Shown: positions 1 to 8,444 of the stretch, in pieces
Position numbering within the stretch: the stretch's first letter is position 1
How the letters are laid out: each line of letters starts with the position of its first letter
DNA from: Cytobacillus oceanisediminis
GTDB lineage: Bacteria > Bacillota > Bacilli > Bacillales > Cytobacillaceae
Assembly (NCBI RefSeq): GCF_004366035.1
Contig: NZ_SOEE01000002.1
Location: 744,001 to 808,000 of the forward strand
Direction of reading: 5' to 3'
Length of the DNA: 64,000 nucleotides
Program-made: the position numbers and the translations under genes
The notes under the pieces: model-generated
Told to the model about the DNA's origin: nothing
Database searches by the model: none
What the model saw: only the letters and a program-made list of their open reading frames with translations

Positions 1-475
1 TCGCAGCTGCATAATTTGCCTGTCCCCGATTACCAAGTGCGGAAGTAGAAGAAATATTGATGATCCGCCCATATTTTTTTTCAACCATGTATTTCTGAGC
101 AGCCCGTGCTGCATTGAATGACCCTTTAAGATGTACATCCATGACGGTTTGCCAATCAGAATCCGTCATTTTAAATAGAAGATTATCACGGATGACACCG
201 GCATTATTGACCAGTATATCTACTGAACCAAATGTTTCATGAACTTCTTTGAATACATCGTTAACCTGGTCAGGGTCTGTAACATCTGCAACCTTTGCCA
301 AACAATCGTATCCTTTTTCCTGCAGCTCTTTTGCTGTTTCTCCAAGAGCTTCCTCATTCAAATCTATAAATGCGACTTTAGCCCCTTCTTCCGCAAAGAG
401 CTGGACGACCCCTTTTCCGATTCCACGGCTTCCCCCAGTGATAAAAGCTACTCTTCCTTCAAACCTGCCCGCCAT
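1..475 (-). CDS. Short-chain dehydrogenase/reductase, FabG-like (C-terminus cut off by window edge)
   Basis: NAD(P)-dependent oxidoreductase of the classical SDR family, probably acting on a 3-hydroxyacyl or 3-oxoacyl substrate. The 158 visible residues show the cofactor motif TGGSRGIG near the N-terminus, NNAG near residue 90, the catalytic Ser region (INISS) and the start of the YAAA(K) motif, where the window ends. The ATG at 475 is chosen because GGGAGG lies 7 bases upstream; an ATG at 481 sits almost on that site. It follows the acyl-CoA dehydrogenase by 33 bases, so both probably share the promoter and operator near 1755-1813. The exact substrate cannot be told from sequence. Confidence 0.9.
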   Translation of the reverse strand, partial: MAGRFEGRVAFITGGSRGIGKGVVQLFAEEGAKVAFIDLNEEALGETAKELQEKGYDCLAKVADVTDPDQVNDVFKEVHETFGSVDILVNNAGVIRDNLLFKMTDSDWQTVMDVHLKGSFNAARAAQKYMVEKKYGRIINISSTSALGNRGQANYAAA

Positions 476-508
476 TTTCATTCCTCCCTTTCCTTTGAAA
501 ATTAATTT

Positions 509-1684
509 CTATACGAATTGGCCAAGTTTCACGTGGCCTTTTATCAGATTTCTAGCAATGATCATACGCTGGATTTCATCTGTTCCATCATAGATTCTCC
601 ACAATCTGGCTTCCCGGTACCATCTTTCAATCGGCAATTCCCTTGTATAGCCCATTCCTCCGTGGATTTGCATGACACGGTCTACAACACGGTTACCCAT
701 ATTCGCGCCATATAGTTTCGCCATTGACGCCATGTGGCGGTTATCCTCACCTGCATCAAGCGTATACGCTGCATTTAGGACAAGCCATCTAGCTGCTTCA
801 ATCTCCACTGCAGAATCAGCAATCTGCCATTGAATTGCTTGTCTTTCAGCAATCGGTTTTCCAAATGTAATGCGTTCTTTCGCATATTCGATGGCCATTT
901 GAAGCAATCTTTCTGCGGCACCAATCGCCCTCGCTCCAACCACCCATCTTGCAAACCCGATCCATTCCAGCCCCAAATTATAACCGCCATCTACTTCACC
1001 TAAAATATTTTCTTCCGGGACTCTGACATTATCAAACACGAGACTTGCCGGACCCCATTCACCCATCGTATGTATATACTCGGATTTCCAGCCCATGTCA
1101 CGGTCGACGATAAAACAGGTAACGCCATCACGCCCTGTTGCCTGATGCTTTTCTTTATCAGTAATCGCAATGACCATTACAAAATCCGCTTCATTCCCGC
1201 CTGTAATAAAAGTCTTCTCGCCATTTAATATCCACTCATTGCCTTCCTTTACTGCAGTCATTCTGATATTGCGGGTATCTGAACCGGCTCCAGGTTCAGT
1301 CATTGCAAAGCATGATTTTTTCTCGCCCTCAATCGTTGGAATTAAATATTTTTGTTTCTGCTCCTCATTTGCATAGTAGAGGATATTATCAGCAGATCCG
1401 CCGAATTGAAAAGGGACAAATGTCTTGGATACTTCCATCAGTACGATCGCCATCATCATCTGTCCCAAATCGGCTCCGCCATATTGCTCTGGCGTATTGA
1501 TCCCCCAGAAGCCTGCTTCCTTTGCCTTTAATTGCAGTTCTTTCAATTTACCTGGCGGAAGGCTTGGTTTTCCTTCTCTTTCATTTCTTAGGACATCATT
1601 TTCAAGTGGAATTAACTCCTTCTCAACAAACTTGCGAATCGTTTTCTGAACCATCTTTTGTTCTTCTGTAAGGCGTAACTGCAT
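509..1684 (-). CDS. Acyl-CoA dehydrogenase with Asp at the usual catalytic Glu position
   Basis: FAD flavoprotein that would oxidise an acyl-CoA to the 2-enoyl-CoA and pass electrons to ETF. The 391 residues cover the family's three regions; the signature FAMTEPGAGSDTRN is in the first half and VMQIHGGMGYTRELPIER near the C-terminus. The usual YEGT motif that carries the catalytic Glu of MCAD and SCAD types reads YDGT here (Asp about residue 366), whereas both other dehydrogenases in the window keep Glu. The ATG at 1684 is preferred over a GTG at 1693 because GGAG lies 8 bases upstream of the ATG and touches the GTG. First gene of a unit controlled from 1755-1813. Confidence 0.9.
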   Translation of the reverse strand: MQLRLTEEQKMVQKTIRKFVEKELIPLENDVLRNEREGKPSLPPGKLKELQLKAKEAGFWGINTPEQYGGADLGQMMMAIVLMEVSKTFVPFQFGGSADNILYYANEEQKQKYLIPTIEGEKKSCFAMTEPGAGSDTRNIRMTAVKEGNEWILNGEKTFITGGNEADFVMVIAITDKEKHQATGRDGVTCFIVDRDMGWKSEYIHTMGEWGPASLVFDNVRVPEENILGEVDGGYNLGLEWIGFARWVVGARAIGAAERLLQMAIEYAKERITFGKPIAERQAIQWQIADSAVEIEAARWLVLNAAYTLDAGEDNRHMASMAKLYGANMGNRVVDRVMQIHGGMGYTRELPIERWYREARLWRIYDGTDEIQRMIIARNLIKGHVKLGQFV

Positions 1685-1754
1685 TCTTTTCACTCCTATC
1701 TAATCTTGTAAACTTTTAATTATTTTCTATTAATCTTTATGATTGAATTTTTAA

Positions 1755-1780
1755 ATACATACCTACCGGTTGGTATGTAT
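1755..1780. promoter_or_regulatory. Palindromic operator copy 1, probable TetR site
   Basis: A 26-bp inverted repeat centred between 1767 and 1768, with 12 of 13 base pairs matching; the left half reads ATACATACCTACC. It lies directly downstream of the promoter at 1785-1813 on the minus strand, so a bound protein would block transcription of the acyl-CoA dehydrogenase unit. The same core, TACC(T/A)ACCGGT or a one-base variant, recurs at 7627 and 9231. Confidence 0.75.
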
Positions 1781-1784
1781 CACT

Positions 1785-1813
1785 ATTCTAGATTGAAATT
1801 TCAGAAAAATCAA
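1785..1813 (-). promoter_or_regulatory. Sigma-A promoter for the acyl-CoA dehydrogenase/SDR unit
   Basis: On the minus strand a -35 TTGATT (1813-1808) is separated by 17 bases from a -10 TAGAAT (1790-1785). The expected transcription start falls in or beside operator copy 1. The leader to the ATG at 1684 would be roughly 95 bases. Confidence 0.6.
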
Positions 1814-1916
1814 GCTTTTCAGCTATATTTAGCACCGTTTAACTAAAAAACTTCCACGTTTAGTATAGAAAGAACGAAATTCCAGCGACAGCCCCATAAT
1901 ATCAATCTGCTAAACA

Positions 1917-3125
1917 CTATTTTATATGAATCGGGGCAACCATAAGGCCAACAGCCTGGATCAGCTCCTTCGGTATTGGAAAAGCGGCAGCTTCAGGGTC
2001 CTTTTCTACTGCATTCTCTGCTTGCTTTAGACCCTCTTCCGTAAGACTGTAAGCTGAAAAATCACTTGGAAGACCGGTGTTATGCTGAAGCAGGCGCAGT
2101 TTTTCAATGACTTTTCCTAAGACTTCCTCCCGATCCTCATTTGCACCTGTCCTGACATTCATAGCACCAGCTAGTTCTGTTATCTTAGGGAGATACAGAT
2201 CTGGCAGCATTTCCATGACCACAGGCAGGAAAACGGCATTTGCCAGGCCATGGGGAATCCGAAAGAGAGCTCCATAAGCATGAGCAAAATTATGAACTGG
2301 GATGGCATTTAAGGCACAGCTAAATGCGGTAATACCCATTAAACTGGCAAAAAGCATTTCCATTCTTGCATGAATATTTTCTCCGTTTGTAACCGCGGCA
2401 GGCAGATTTTGTTCAATCAGCCTAATTGCCTGAAGTGCATGCGCATCTGTCAAGGCGGTTGCAATCGGCGAAGCCAGAGCTTCAATGGCATGTGTCAGTG
2501 CATCAAATCCTGTAAATGCTGTAATGGCAGCCGGCAGTCCGACAGTCAGCTCTGGATCCAGAACGGCTATATCAGAACTAATGTAAGGATTGATGATGTT
2601 GCCTTTCATTTTGGTATCTTCATTATAAATTACCGCAATGGGGGAAACCTCCGAACCAGTACCTGCAGTTGTAGGCATGGCAATATGCGGAATCGGAATA
2701 TGGTTTGCATCTGGAAATTGTTCAAATAATATACCCTTGGGAATCACAGTCTTTATGTCTGACAATCCTTTATGCAATGCGTATTTTACCCCTTTTACCG
2801 TGTCCAGGACACTTCCGCCCCCGACAGCCAGCAGCGCATCTGCACCAACTTCCCTTGCATAAGAGACTGCGTTGTTTACCGAACTGCTCTCTGCATCCTG
2901 GGCAATCTCCAGATAAATCCCTGCTAGTTCAGGTCCAGATCCTTTTGGTGCAGATTCAAAAATTTTCGCTGTTTTTTCCACTATGCCTGCTTTCTCAAGA
3001 CCCCTGTCACTAAATAGAACAACCCTTTTTGCGCCTAAACCGCGGAATAAATCAGGAATATAGGCCCGTGAATTTGAACCGCTGTAAATAACAGTGCGCT
3101 GCATAAACGGAGATACTGCTTGCAT
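1917..3125 (-). CDS. Iron-containing (group III) alcohol dehydrogenase
   Basis: NAD(P)-dependent, metal-dependent alcohol dehydrogenase family protein of 402 residues, a normal length. Visible features are the nucleotide-binding GGGSVLD at about residues 102-108, the TTAGTGSEVS segment, and probable metal ligands in DPELT, FDALTHAIEA, VHNFAHA and IPHGLANA. An AGAGGTG ribosome site precedes the ATG. It follows the acyl-CoA ligase by 39 bases and looks co-transcribed with it. Members of this family act on simple alcohols, diols, hydroxyacids or maleylacetate; the context suggests a hydroxy- or oxo-acid step in the same catabolic route, which is an inference. Confidence 0.88.
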   Translation of the reverse strand: MQAVSPFMQRTVIYSGSNSRAYIPDLFRGLGAKRVVLFSDRGLEKAGIVEKTAKIFESAPKGSGPELAGIYLEIAQDAESSSVNNAVSYAREVGADALLAVGGGSVLDTVKGVKYALHKGLSDIKTVIPKGILFEQFPDANHIPIPHIAMPTTAGTGSEVSPIAVIYNEDTKMKGNIINPYISSDIAVLDPELTVGLPAAITAFTGFDALTHAIEALASPIATALTDAHALQAIRLIEQNLPAAVTNGENIHARMEMLFASLMGITAFSCALNAIPVHNFAHAYGALFRIPHGLANAVFLPVVMEMLPDLYLPKITELAGAMNVRTGANEDREEVLGKVIEKLRLLQHNTGLPSDFSAYSLTEEGLKQAENAVEKDPEAAAFPIPKELIQAVGLMVAPIHIK

Positions 3126-3164
3126 ACTTTCACCTCTAAACCCTTTATAAATTTGCTGGATGCC

Positions 3165-4691
3165 TTACCTAGATGAAATACTGCCTGCAATAGATTCCCT
3201 TAATCTGGTCTTTAGTATCTTTCCTACACCATTTCGCGGTAACGACTCTGCAAAAATAATCATTTTCGGTGTTTTGTTTTTGGCAAGATAATCCTGGCAA
3301 TATTGAATTAATTTGTCTTCAGTCACTGATGCACCTGCCTTTTTAACGACACATGCAACAATCTCCTCCCCCATTCTTTCATCAGGGATTCCTACGACAG
3401 CAGCTTCAAATACCTGTTCATGCCCATTCAGCAGCTCTTCAATATCACGCGGGTAAACATTGAACCCACCCCTGATAATCAAATCCTTTTTACGATCCAC
3501 TATATACAGATAGCCATCCTCGTCTACCCTTCCCATATCCCCTGTGTGCAGCCAGCCGTTTACTAATATTCGTCTCGTTTCCTCCTCATTCTGATAATAG
3601 CCGGGAGTAACATGATCACCGCTTACAATCAGTTCTCCAACCTCTCCTGCTGGCACTTCCTCTCTATGGCTGTTTACAATTTTTATTTTCGTTCCTGGAA
3701 TTGGAATTCCAACTGATCCCGGTTTTACAGCGATTTTTTTATTATGGGCAGTAACGACAGGCGCTGCTTCAGATAAGCCATAACCTTCAAGGACTTTGGC
3801 TTTGAACTTTTGTTGGAATCCGTTCAGAAGCGCAATAGGGAGAGGGGCAGAACCAGACCCAACCCATTCTAAAGAGGAAGTATCATAGTGTTCAGCATGT
3901 TCACTTGCGAGCATCGCATGAATCATTGCAGGCACCGCAGAAAATGCCTTAACCTGATATTTTTCAATGGCTTTAAACACCTTGACGGGATCAAATTTTG
4001 AGAAAACGACGACTGAACTTCCAGTTATATAGCTGACGTTAGAAATCGTAAGTCCATATACATGGGCAAGCGGCAGGACACCGATTGTTGCACCTCGTTC
4101 GGTTTCGTTATGGGCAGCGGAGTTAACAGCATTCGAATAGAGGTTTTTATGAGTTAAGAGAACACCTTTCGGATTCCCTGTAGTTCCAGAAGTGTATAAT
4201 ATAACTGCTGTATCTTCCTCACTGGAATCTGGAACACTCTTTAAATTTCCCGGATCACTTGACATCATATCGTAAAGATTTGTCATGCCATTTCCCGATG
4301 GAATGTCAGCGACCAGCAGGACAGGCTTGTTGTCCAGTCCCTCGAGGGCTTTTTTCATATTTTCTGCCGTGTAAGAGGAGGTAATAATCACTTTAGCTTT
4401 ACAGTTTTTGATTATAAAATGAATTTCCTTTTGATGGAGGGTGAACATAATAGGGACAATGACAGCTCCGCTCCTGGTGATTCCCTGATAGGAAAATATC
4501 ACTTCAGGACAATTAGGCATGCATACAGCGACACGATCGCCAGGTTCGACTCCGAGTTTATGAAGCCCATTGGCAATTTGGTCAGCAAATCTTTTTGTTT
4601 CCACATTTGAATACTGCTTTTCTTCATAATAAATAAATGGATATTCTCCAAATTCACTGACATTTCTATCAAGTAAATCCTTCAGTTTCAT
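3165..4691 (-). CDS. Acyl-CoA ligase (AMP-forming, ANL superfamily)
   Basis: Activates a carboxylic acid to its CoA thioester through an acyl-adenylate. The 508 residues contain the P-loop-like YTSGTTGNPKG, the GYGLSEAAP motif, the TGDMG motif and a C-terminal catalytic lysine context (RNGVGKILK). The ATG at 4691 is preferred to a GTG at 4700 because GGAG lies 8 bases upstream of the ATG. It sits 48 bases after the MBL hydrolase in the same unit. The chain length or ring preference of the substrate cannot be read from sequence; it is shorter than typical long-chain FadD proteins. Confidence 0.9.
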   Translation of the reverse strand: MKLKDLLDRNVSEFGEYPFIYYEEKQYSNVETKRFADQIANGLHKLGVEPGDRVAVCMPNCPEVIFSYQGITRSGAVIVPIMFTLHQKEIHFIIKNCKAKVIITSSYTAENMKKALEGLDNKPVLLVADIPSGNGMTNLYDMMSSDPGNLKSVPDSSEEDTAVILYTSGTTGNPKGVLLTHKNLYSNAVNSAAHNETERGATIGVLPLAHVYGLTISNVSYITGSSVVVFSKFDPVKVFKAIEKYQVKAFSAVPAMIHAMLASEHAEHYDTSSLEWVGSGSAPLPIALLNGFQQKFKAKVLEGYGLSEAAPVVTAHNKKIAVKPGSVGIPIPGTKIKIVNSHREEVPAGEVGELIVSGDHVTPGYYQNEEETRRILVNGWLHTGDMGRVDEDGYLYIVDRKKDLIIRGGFNVYPRDIEELLNGHEQVFEAAVVGIPDERMGEEIVACVVKKAGASVTEDKLIQYCQDYLAKNKTPKMIIFAESLPRNGVGKILKTRLRESIAGSISSR

Positions 4692-4739
4692 AGAATCCAC
4701 TCCTTTTTTAAAATTGAAAGAAAGCAGAGTGACAAAACG

Positions 4740-5684
4740 CTATTTCAACTGATAGTAATATACTTTTTCTGTGTCCTTCCTCTCCACTTCTTGTCTTTGT
4801 TCCATTAAATCCAGGTGCCCCTGTATTTGCGAAAGCCCAAGAAAGACCGTTTTTCCTTTTAAGCGCGGGTAAAGCCCCTGACAAAGCTCAAAAACATTTT
4901 TTTTGCCGTCCTTTAACAGATGGTGAATTTGGCGACAGCGGGACTCGTGCTCAGCCAATCTTATGTCTATCACTCTATTATGCTGATTGAATGGCTTTCC
5001 ATGTCCTGAAAAGCACGTTTGAAGCGGCAGTATTTTAACCCTATCTAAAGACTCCCTATACTGAATCAGCGGTTCCGGCCTCTGCCGTTCATCTGGTGGC
5101 GGGGGTTCCACGAAAGCGTTTACAGAGATTTCCTCAATTAAATGATCCCCCACAAACGCTGTACCGCTTTCAACGTTCCAAAGAAGAATATCTGTCTGGC
5201 TGTGACCGGGAACATGCATGACATAGTATGGTTTTCCCCCTATATGAATCTCGTCTCCATCACGTAAATAATAAACATCAGTCCAAATCTCTTCCTTGTA
5301 TTTTCTGTTATGCTGATGCAGCATGTGATCTGCACCGCATTGCTCAATAAACTTGTTGAAAAATAAATTTATTCTCTTAAACTCTGCTTCCCCTTCTGTT
5401 ATTACTCGTTTTGCTTCCTCATGGACATAAACCGGCAGCCCGGATTCCTGCTGAATCAGGCTTACACCTCCTGAATGATCGGTATGCATATGAGTTAACA
5501 CGATACGGTCAAAATCCTGAAACTTTATCCCATGTTTTTTTAACTGGGATCTTAATTGAAAAAAGGACTTCTCACCCGGACTTCCTGTGTCTATAAGGGT
5601 CGCTGAATCACCCAGAACCGCATACACCATGACAATACCTTCAGAGAATGGGGATTCCAGCGTAAGCGGGACGATCTTCTCCAT
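4740..5684 (-). CDS. MBL-fold metallohydrolase
   Basis: Metallo-beta-lactamase-fold hydrolase of 314 residues. The metal-binding motif THMHTDHSGG is near residue 65, followed by a second-site His in HVPGHSQTD, an Asp in VGDHLIEE and a His in FSGHGKPF, so the active site looks complete. The C-terminal 70 residues are charged and resemble the winged-helix tail found in LACTB2-like members. AAGGGGTG lies 7 bases before the ATG. Its position between an acyl-CoA ligase and an enoyl-CoA isomerase suggests a thioesterase or lactonase role in the same pathway; this is inferred from context only. About 245 bases upstream of it hold no clear gene. Confidence 0.85.
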   Translation of the reverse strand: MEKIVPLTLESPFSEGIVMVYAVLGDSATLIDTGSPGEKSFFQLRSQLKKHGIKFQDFDRIVLTHMHTDHSGGVSLIQQESGLPVYVHEEAKRVITEGEAEFKRINLFFNKFIEQCGADHMLHQHNRKYKEEIWTDVYYLRDGDEIHIGGKPYYVMHVPGHSQTDILLWNVESGTAFVGDHLIEEISVNAFVEPPPPDERQRPEPLIQYRESLDRVKILPLQTCFSGHGKPFNQHNRVIDIRLAEHESRCRQIHHLLKDGKKNVFELCQGLYPRLKGKTVFLGLSQIQGHLDLMEQRQEVERKDTEKVYYYQLK

Positions 5685-5928
5685 AAAGCATCACCCCTTT
5701 AAGTGAAGTTTAATGAGCAGGGCAGGACCCTGAACAGTGATGTGTAAAATACATTGAATTTGAAAAAGCACATTTTCTGTAACTATGAAAAATGTTTTTT
5801 ATCTTCAAATTAGACAGCTTTTTTGATTGTTAATTAGCCGATTCAGCCAGCATCTCTCAGCCCATGCTCGTTACCGGCATAAATATGGAAGGGGTCCTTC
5901 TCTTTGGTCCAGACCATGTACGGACTCC

Positions 5929-6708
5929 TTACTTCCCTTTAAATACAGGAATTCTTTTTTCCTTGAAAGCCGTAATTCCCTCATGATGATCCTCGGTTGA
6001 AACCATAAGCGTTTGTGTAATTCGCTCCTGCTCGAGGATTTCTTCAAGAGTGGACGTTAAGGAGTGGTCGACAAGCTTTTTAATCATTCCATAAGTCATC
6101 GTTGGCCCTTCTGCCAATTGGCTGGCCATTTTCTGAGTCTCGGCCTGCAGCTTCTCCGCAGGTACAAGGCAGTTAATAACCCCCATTTGATATAGCCGTT
6201 CAGCTTTTATGGGCTCGGCTGTGAAAAAGAATTGCTTGGCCAGATGGGGTCCCAGGAGTCTTGATATAAAATAAGAGCCTCCGCCATCAGATACAAGCCC
6301 TACTTTTGAGAAGCTTAGTGCGAATTGACTGTCGTCTGCAGCAATAATCAGATCACATGCAAGCGCCAGATTGAAACCAGCTCCAGCTGCAAATCCGTGA
6401 ACACCGGCAATGATTGGCTTCCCGGATTCTTTCATCGTAAGAATGCATTGATTCAGTCTGCCAATATGCTCGTAAACACCTGTTCCATTTGCCTGGCCCA
6501 TGGATTTCACATCTCCTCCGGCACTGAAGGAGCGTCCTGCACCGGACAGGACAATTACTTTTATTTCAGGATTGGTCCCAGCCTCACGAATAGCTTCCGT
6601 TAAGCCAAGAATCATCTCAGGGCTGAACGCATTTAAACGGTCCGGCCTATTTAAAGTCAAGTTCAGAATTGCTCCAGTTTGATTTATGATTAAATGCTCA
6701 TTTCTCAT
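5929..6708 (-). CDS. Crotonase-family protein, PaaG-like enoyl-CoA isomerase rather than hydratase
   Basis: Crotonase-fold acyl-CoA enzyme of 259 residues. The oxyanion-hole segments are intact (SAGGDVKSM and HGFAAGAGFNLAL), but both glutamates that add water in true hydratases are absent: the first position is Asn in GAGFNLAL and the second is Phe in LSFSKVGL. It has Asp in LVSDGGG, the position of the catalytic Asp of PaaG-type and 3,2-enoyl-CoA isomerases. It therefore more likely shifts a double bond or isomerises a ring-derived acyl-CoA. The ATG at 6708 has better ribosome-site spacing (9 bases from GGGGAG) than the ATG at 6717. Gap to the upstream SDR is 17 bases. Confidence 0.82.
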   Translation of the reverse strand: MRNEHLIINQTGAILNLTLNRPDRLNAFSPEMILGLTEAIREAGTNPEIKVIVLSGAGRSFSAGGDVKSMGQANGTGVYEHIGRLNQCILTMKESGKPIIAGVHGFAAGAGFNLALACDLIIAADDSQFALSFSKVGLVSDGGGSYFISRLLGPHLAKQFFFTAEPIKAERLYQMGVINCLVPAEKLQAETQKMASQLAEGPTMTYGMIKKLVDHSLTSTLEEILEQERITQTLMVSTEDHHEGITAFKEKRIPVFKGK

Positions 6709-6725
6709 TGCATTCATCTCCCCAT

Positions 6726-7505
6726 TTATTTGATTAACCAGCCGCCATCAACAAGGACATCCGACCCAGTCATATATGATGCCTCACTGGAAGCAACAAA
6801 GCTGATGACATTAGCTATTTCCCCTGGCTCTCCTGCCCTTCCAAGGGCCGTATTCCTCCGGATTGCTTTTACGAACTGTTCATTCTTCATTCCCTGCTCC
6901 GTTAAGGGGGTTACGGCAAATCCTGGAGAAACTGAATTTACCCTGATTCCAAATGGAGCAAGCTCAAGTGCTAACGCTCTTGTAAAATTAATTACTCCCG
7001 CTTTTGCTGCGCTGTAATGAGGAATATGTGCACCAGCCTGATGGCCGGATAAAGAGGCAATATTCACAATGGATCGGTTCTGTGTAAAATCTCCGTCTGC
7101 ACCAGATGAATCAGCCATCAGCTTCCCAAGCAGCTTTGAGACAAGGAAAACACTTTTCAAATTGGTATTTTGCACAAAGTCCCAATCACTGGATGAAGTA
7201 TCCATAATCTTTGAATGAACCGATCCGCCAGCATTGTTGACAAGCACATGCAAATCTCCATATTGTTCCTTTACAAAATCAGCTAATTCACGGACATCTT
7301 CTTCATCTGTAACATCTGCAGTAAAAACCTCTGCCCTCGGAATTTTATTAGACTCATTTATCTCCATGGCAGCATTCTCAAGTTTTGATGCTGTACGTCC
7401 TACTAGAATAACCCGGGCACCTTCATTGGCAAGCCTGAATGCTGCAGCTTTTCCTATGCCGCTCCCGGCACCTGTTACGAGAGCAATTGAGTCCGAAAAT
7501 CTCAT
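6726..7505 (-). CDS. Short-chain dehydrogenase/reductase
   Basis: Classical SDR of 259 residues, NAD(P)-dependent. It shows TGAGSGIG at the N-terminus, NNAG, the catalytic Ser in NIASLSG, the YSAAK catalytic pair and the C-terminal TGSDVLVDGG motif. The ATG at 7505 is chosen over a GTG at 7511 that overlaps the GGGGGAG ribosome site. It is the first gene of the unit SDR, isomerase, MBL hydrolase, ligase, alcohol dehydrogenase, with operator copy 2 about 120 bases upstream. It probably oxidises a hydroxyacyl-CoA or related alcohol in the module. Confidence 0.9.
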   Translation of the reverse strand: MRFSDSIALVTGAGSGIGKAAAFRLANEGARVILVGRTASKLENAAMEINESNKIPRAEVFTADVTDEEDVRELADFVKEQYGDLHVLVNNAGGSVHSKIMDTSSSDWDFVQNTNLKSVFLVSKLLGKLMADSSGADGDFTQNRSIVNIASLSGHQAGAHIPHYSAAKAGVINFTRALALELAPFGIRVNSVSPGFAVTPLTEQGMKNEQFVKAIRRNTALGRAGEPGEIANVISFVASSEASYMTGSDVLVDGGWLIK

Positions 7506-7626
7506 GTACACTCCCCCTTGTTTGATTTAGGTTTCTAACGCAACTTAAAACTGAATGTTCAGTCTTTTAAATGGATGGATGGATGACTCCTTTATATAAA
7601 CTGCTGTTCCCATATCGAGTTATTTT

Positions 7627-7646
7627 CATACTAACCGGTAGGTATG
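7627..7646. promoter_or_regulatory. Palindromic operator copy 2, probable TetR site
   Basis: A 20-bp inverted repeat centred between 7636 and 7637 with 8 of 10 pairs matching; the left half reads CATACTAACC and the right half GGTAGGTATG. It lies between the TetR gene and the SDR-led unit. A possible promoter (TTGCAT, 17 bases, AAAATA) would place the operator in the spacer, but this promoter is weak and uncertain. Confidence 0.65.
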
Positions 7647-7686
7647 CAAAACGCAGATAGAGGACAATGGCCCCTCGCCAGTATTC

Positions 7687-8253
7687 TCAATCCAGTTGAA
7701 TTCCCTTCAGAATCATTTCCACAAACGTTTCGGCTATTTCACGGTCAGATGAACTGCCAGCTGGGTTAAACCAATGATAACTCCAATTTGCTGCCCCAAG
7801 AATGCCAAATGTGATAATGGAAGGATTCAAATCCTTTCGGAATTCTCCGTTTTCGATTCCACCCCGAATGATTCGTTCAACGTTGAGCCGGAATTGATCC
7901 CGCTTTGAAACAATTTGCTCCAGCCGGTCTGCACTCAAATGCCGCATTTCCCTGAAGAAAATTTTCGCAGAAGTGCCCTTTGTTTTAATGCTGCTGATCA
8001 GCATATAAACAATGTCGAAAAGTTTTTGCTTGTAGCTTAATTGCTCATCCCCAAGAATTTGCTCCTGCCGATCAAGCAATTCATTAATGTATCCAAGATG
8101 AATATCCATTAACAATTCTTCTTTACTGGAAAAATAATAATAAAATGATCCTTTAGTCACTCCAAGAGAATCGACAATATCCTGAATGGAGGTGTCTCTA
8201 AACCCTTTTTTTTCAAATAGCTTTATGCTTTGCTTCGTAATTTTTTCCTTCAC
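7687..8253 (-). CDS. TetR-family transcriptional regulator
   Basis: A 188-residue repressor-type protein with an N-terminal TetR DNA-binding domain (ITKQSIKLFEKKG, then SIQDIVDSLGVTKGSFYYYF as the helix-turn-helix) and a ligand-binding C-terminal domain. It starts with GTG at 8253, preceded by GAGGA at 7-base spacing. It lies between two SDR genes, and the three palindromes at 1755, 7627 and 9231 are of the size and symmetry usual for TetR operators. FadR of B. subtilis, another TetR protein that senses acyl-CoA, is a functional parallel, but its operator differs. Acyl-CoA sensing is inferred from context. Confidence 0.88.
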   Translation of the reverse strand: MKEKITKQSIKLFEKKGFRDTSIQDIVDSLGVTKGSFYYYFSSKEELLMDIHLGYINELLDRQEQILGDEQLSYKQKLFDIVYMLISSIKTKGTSAKIFFREMRHLSADRLEQIVSKRDQFRLNVERIIRGGIENGEFRKDLNPSIITFGILGAANWSYHWFNPAGSSSDREIAETFVEMILKGIQLD

Positions 8254-8444
8254 TATGCTGTCCTCGCAATCTTACTAATATTTAAAAATTATACCATATC
8301 CCCCCTATTCCATTGTCCTCCAATTTAAAGTTATAACTTTTAAAAATTTTTCCGATTATCAAAAAAAATTTGTAAAAACGGGTCCTAGAGATACGTAACT
8401 CAGGGAACACTGTCAGATTCATTTCTATTAAGAAAGGTCATTTC

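Noticed and set aside
249-593. 114-codon plus-strand frame at the left edge
   Set aside because: It is antisense to the SDR and the end of the acyl-CoA dehydrogenase, both with full family motifs, and has no ribosome site.
5685-5928. Possible structured RNA in the gap between the MBL and isomerase genes
   Set aside because: Only a 5-bp CAGGG/CCCTG hairpin was found; no riboswitch-like layout.
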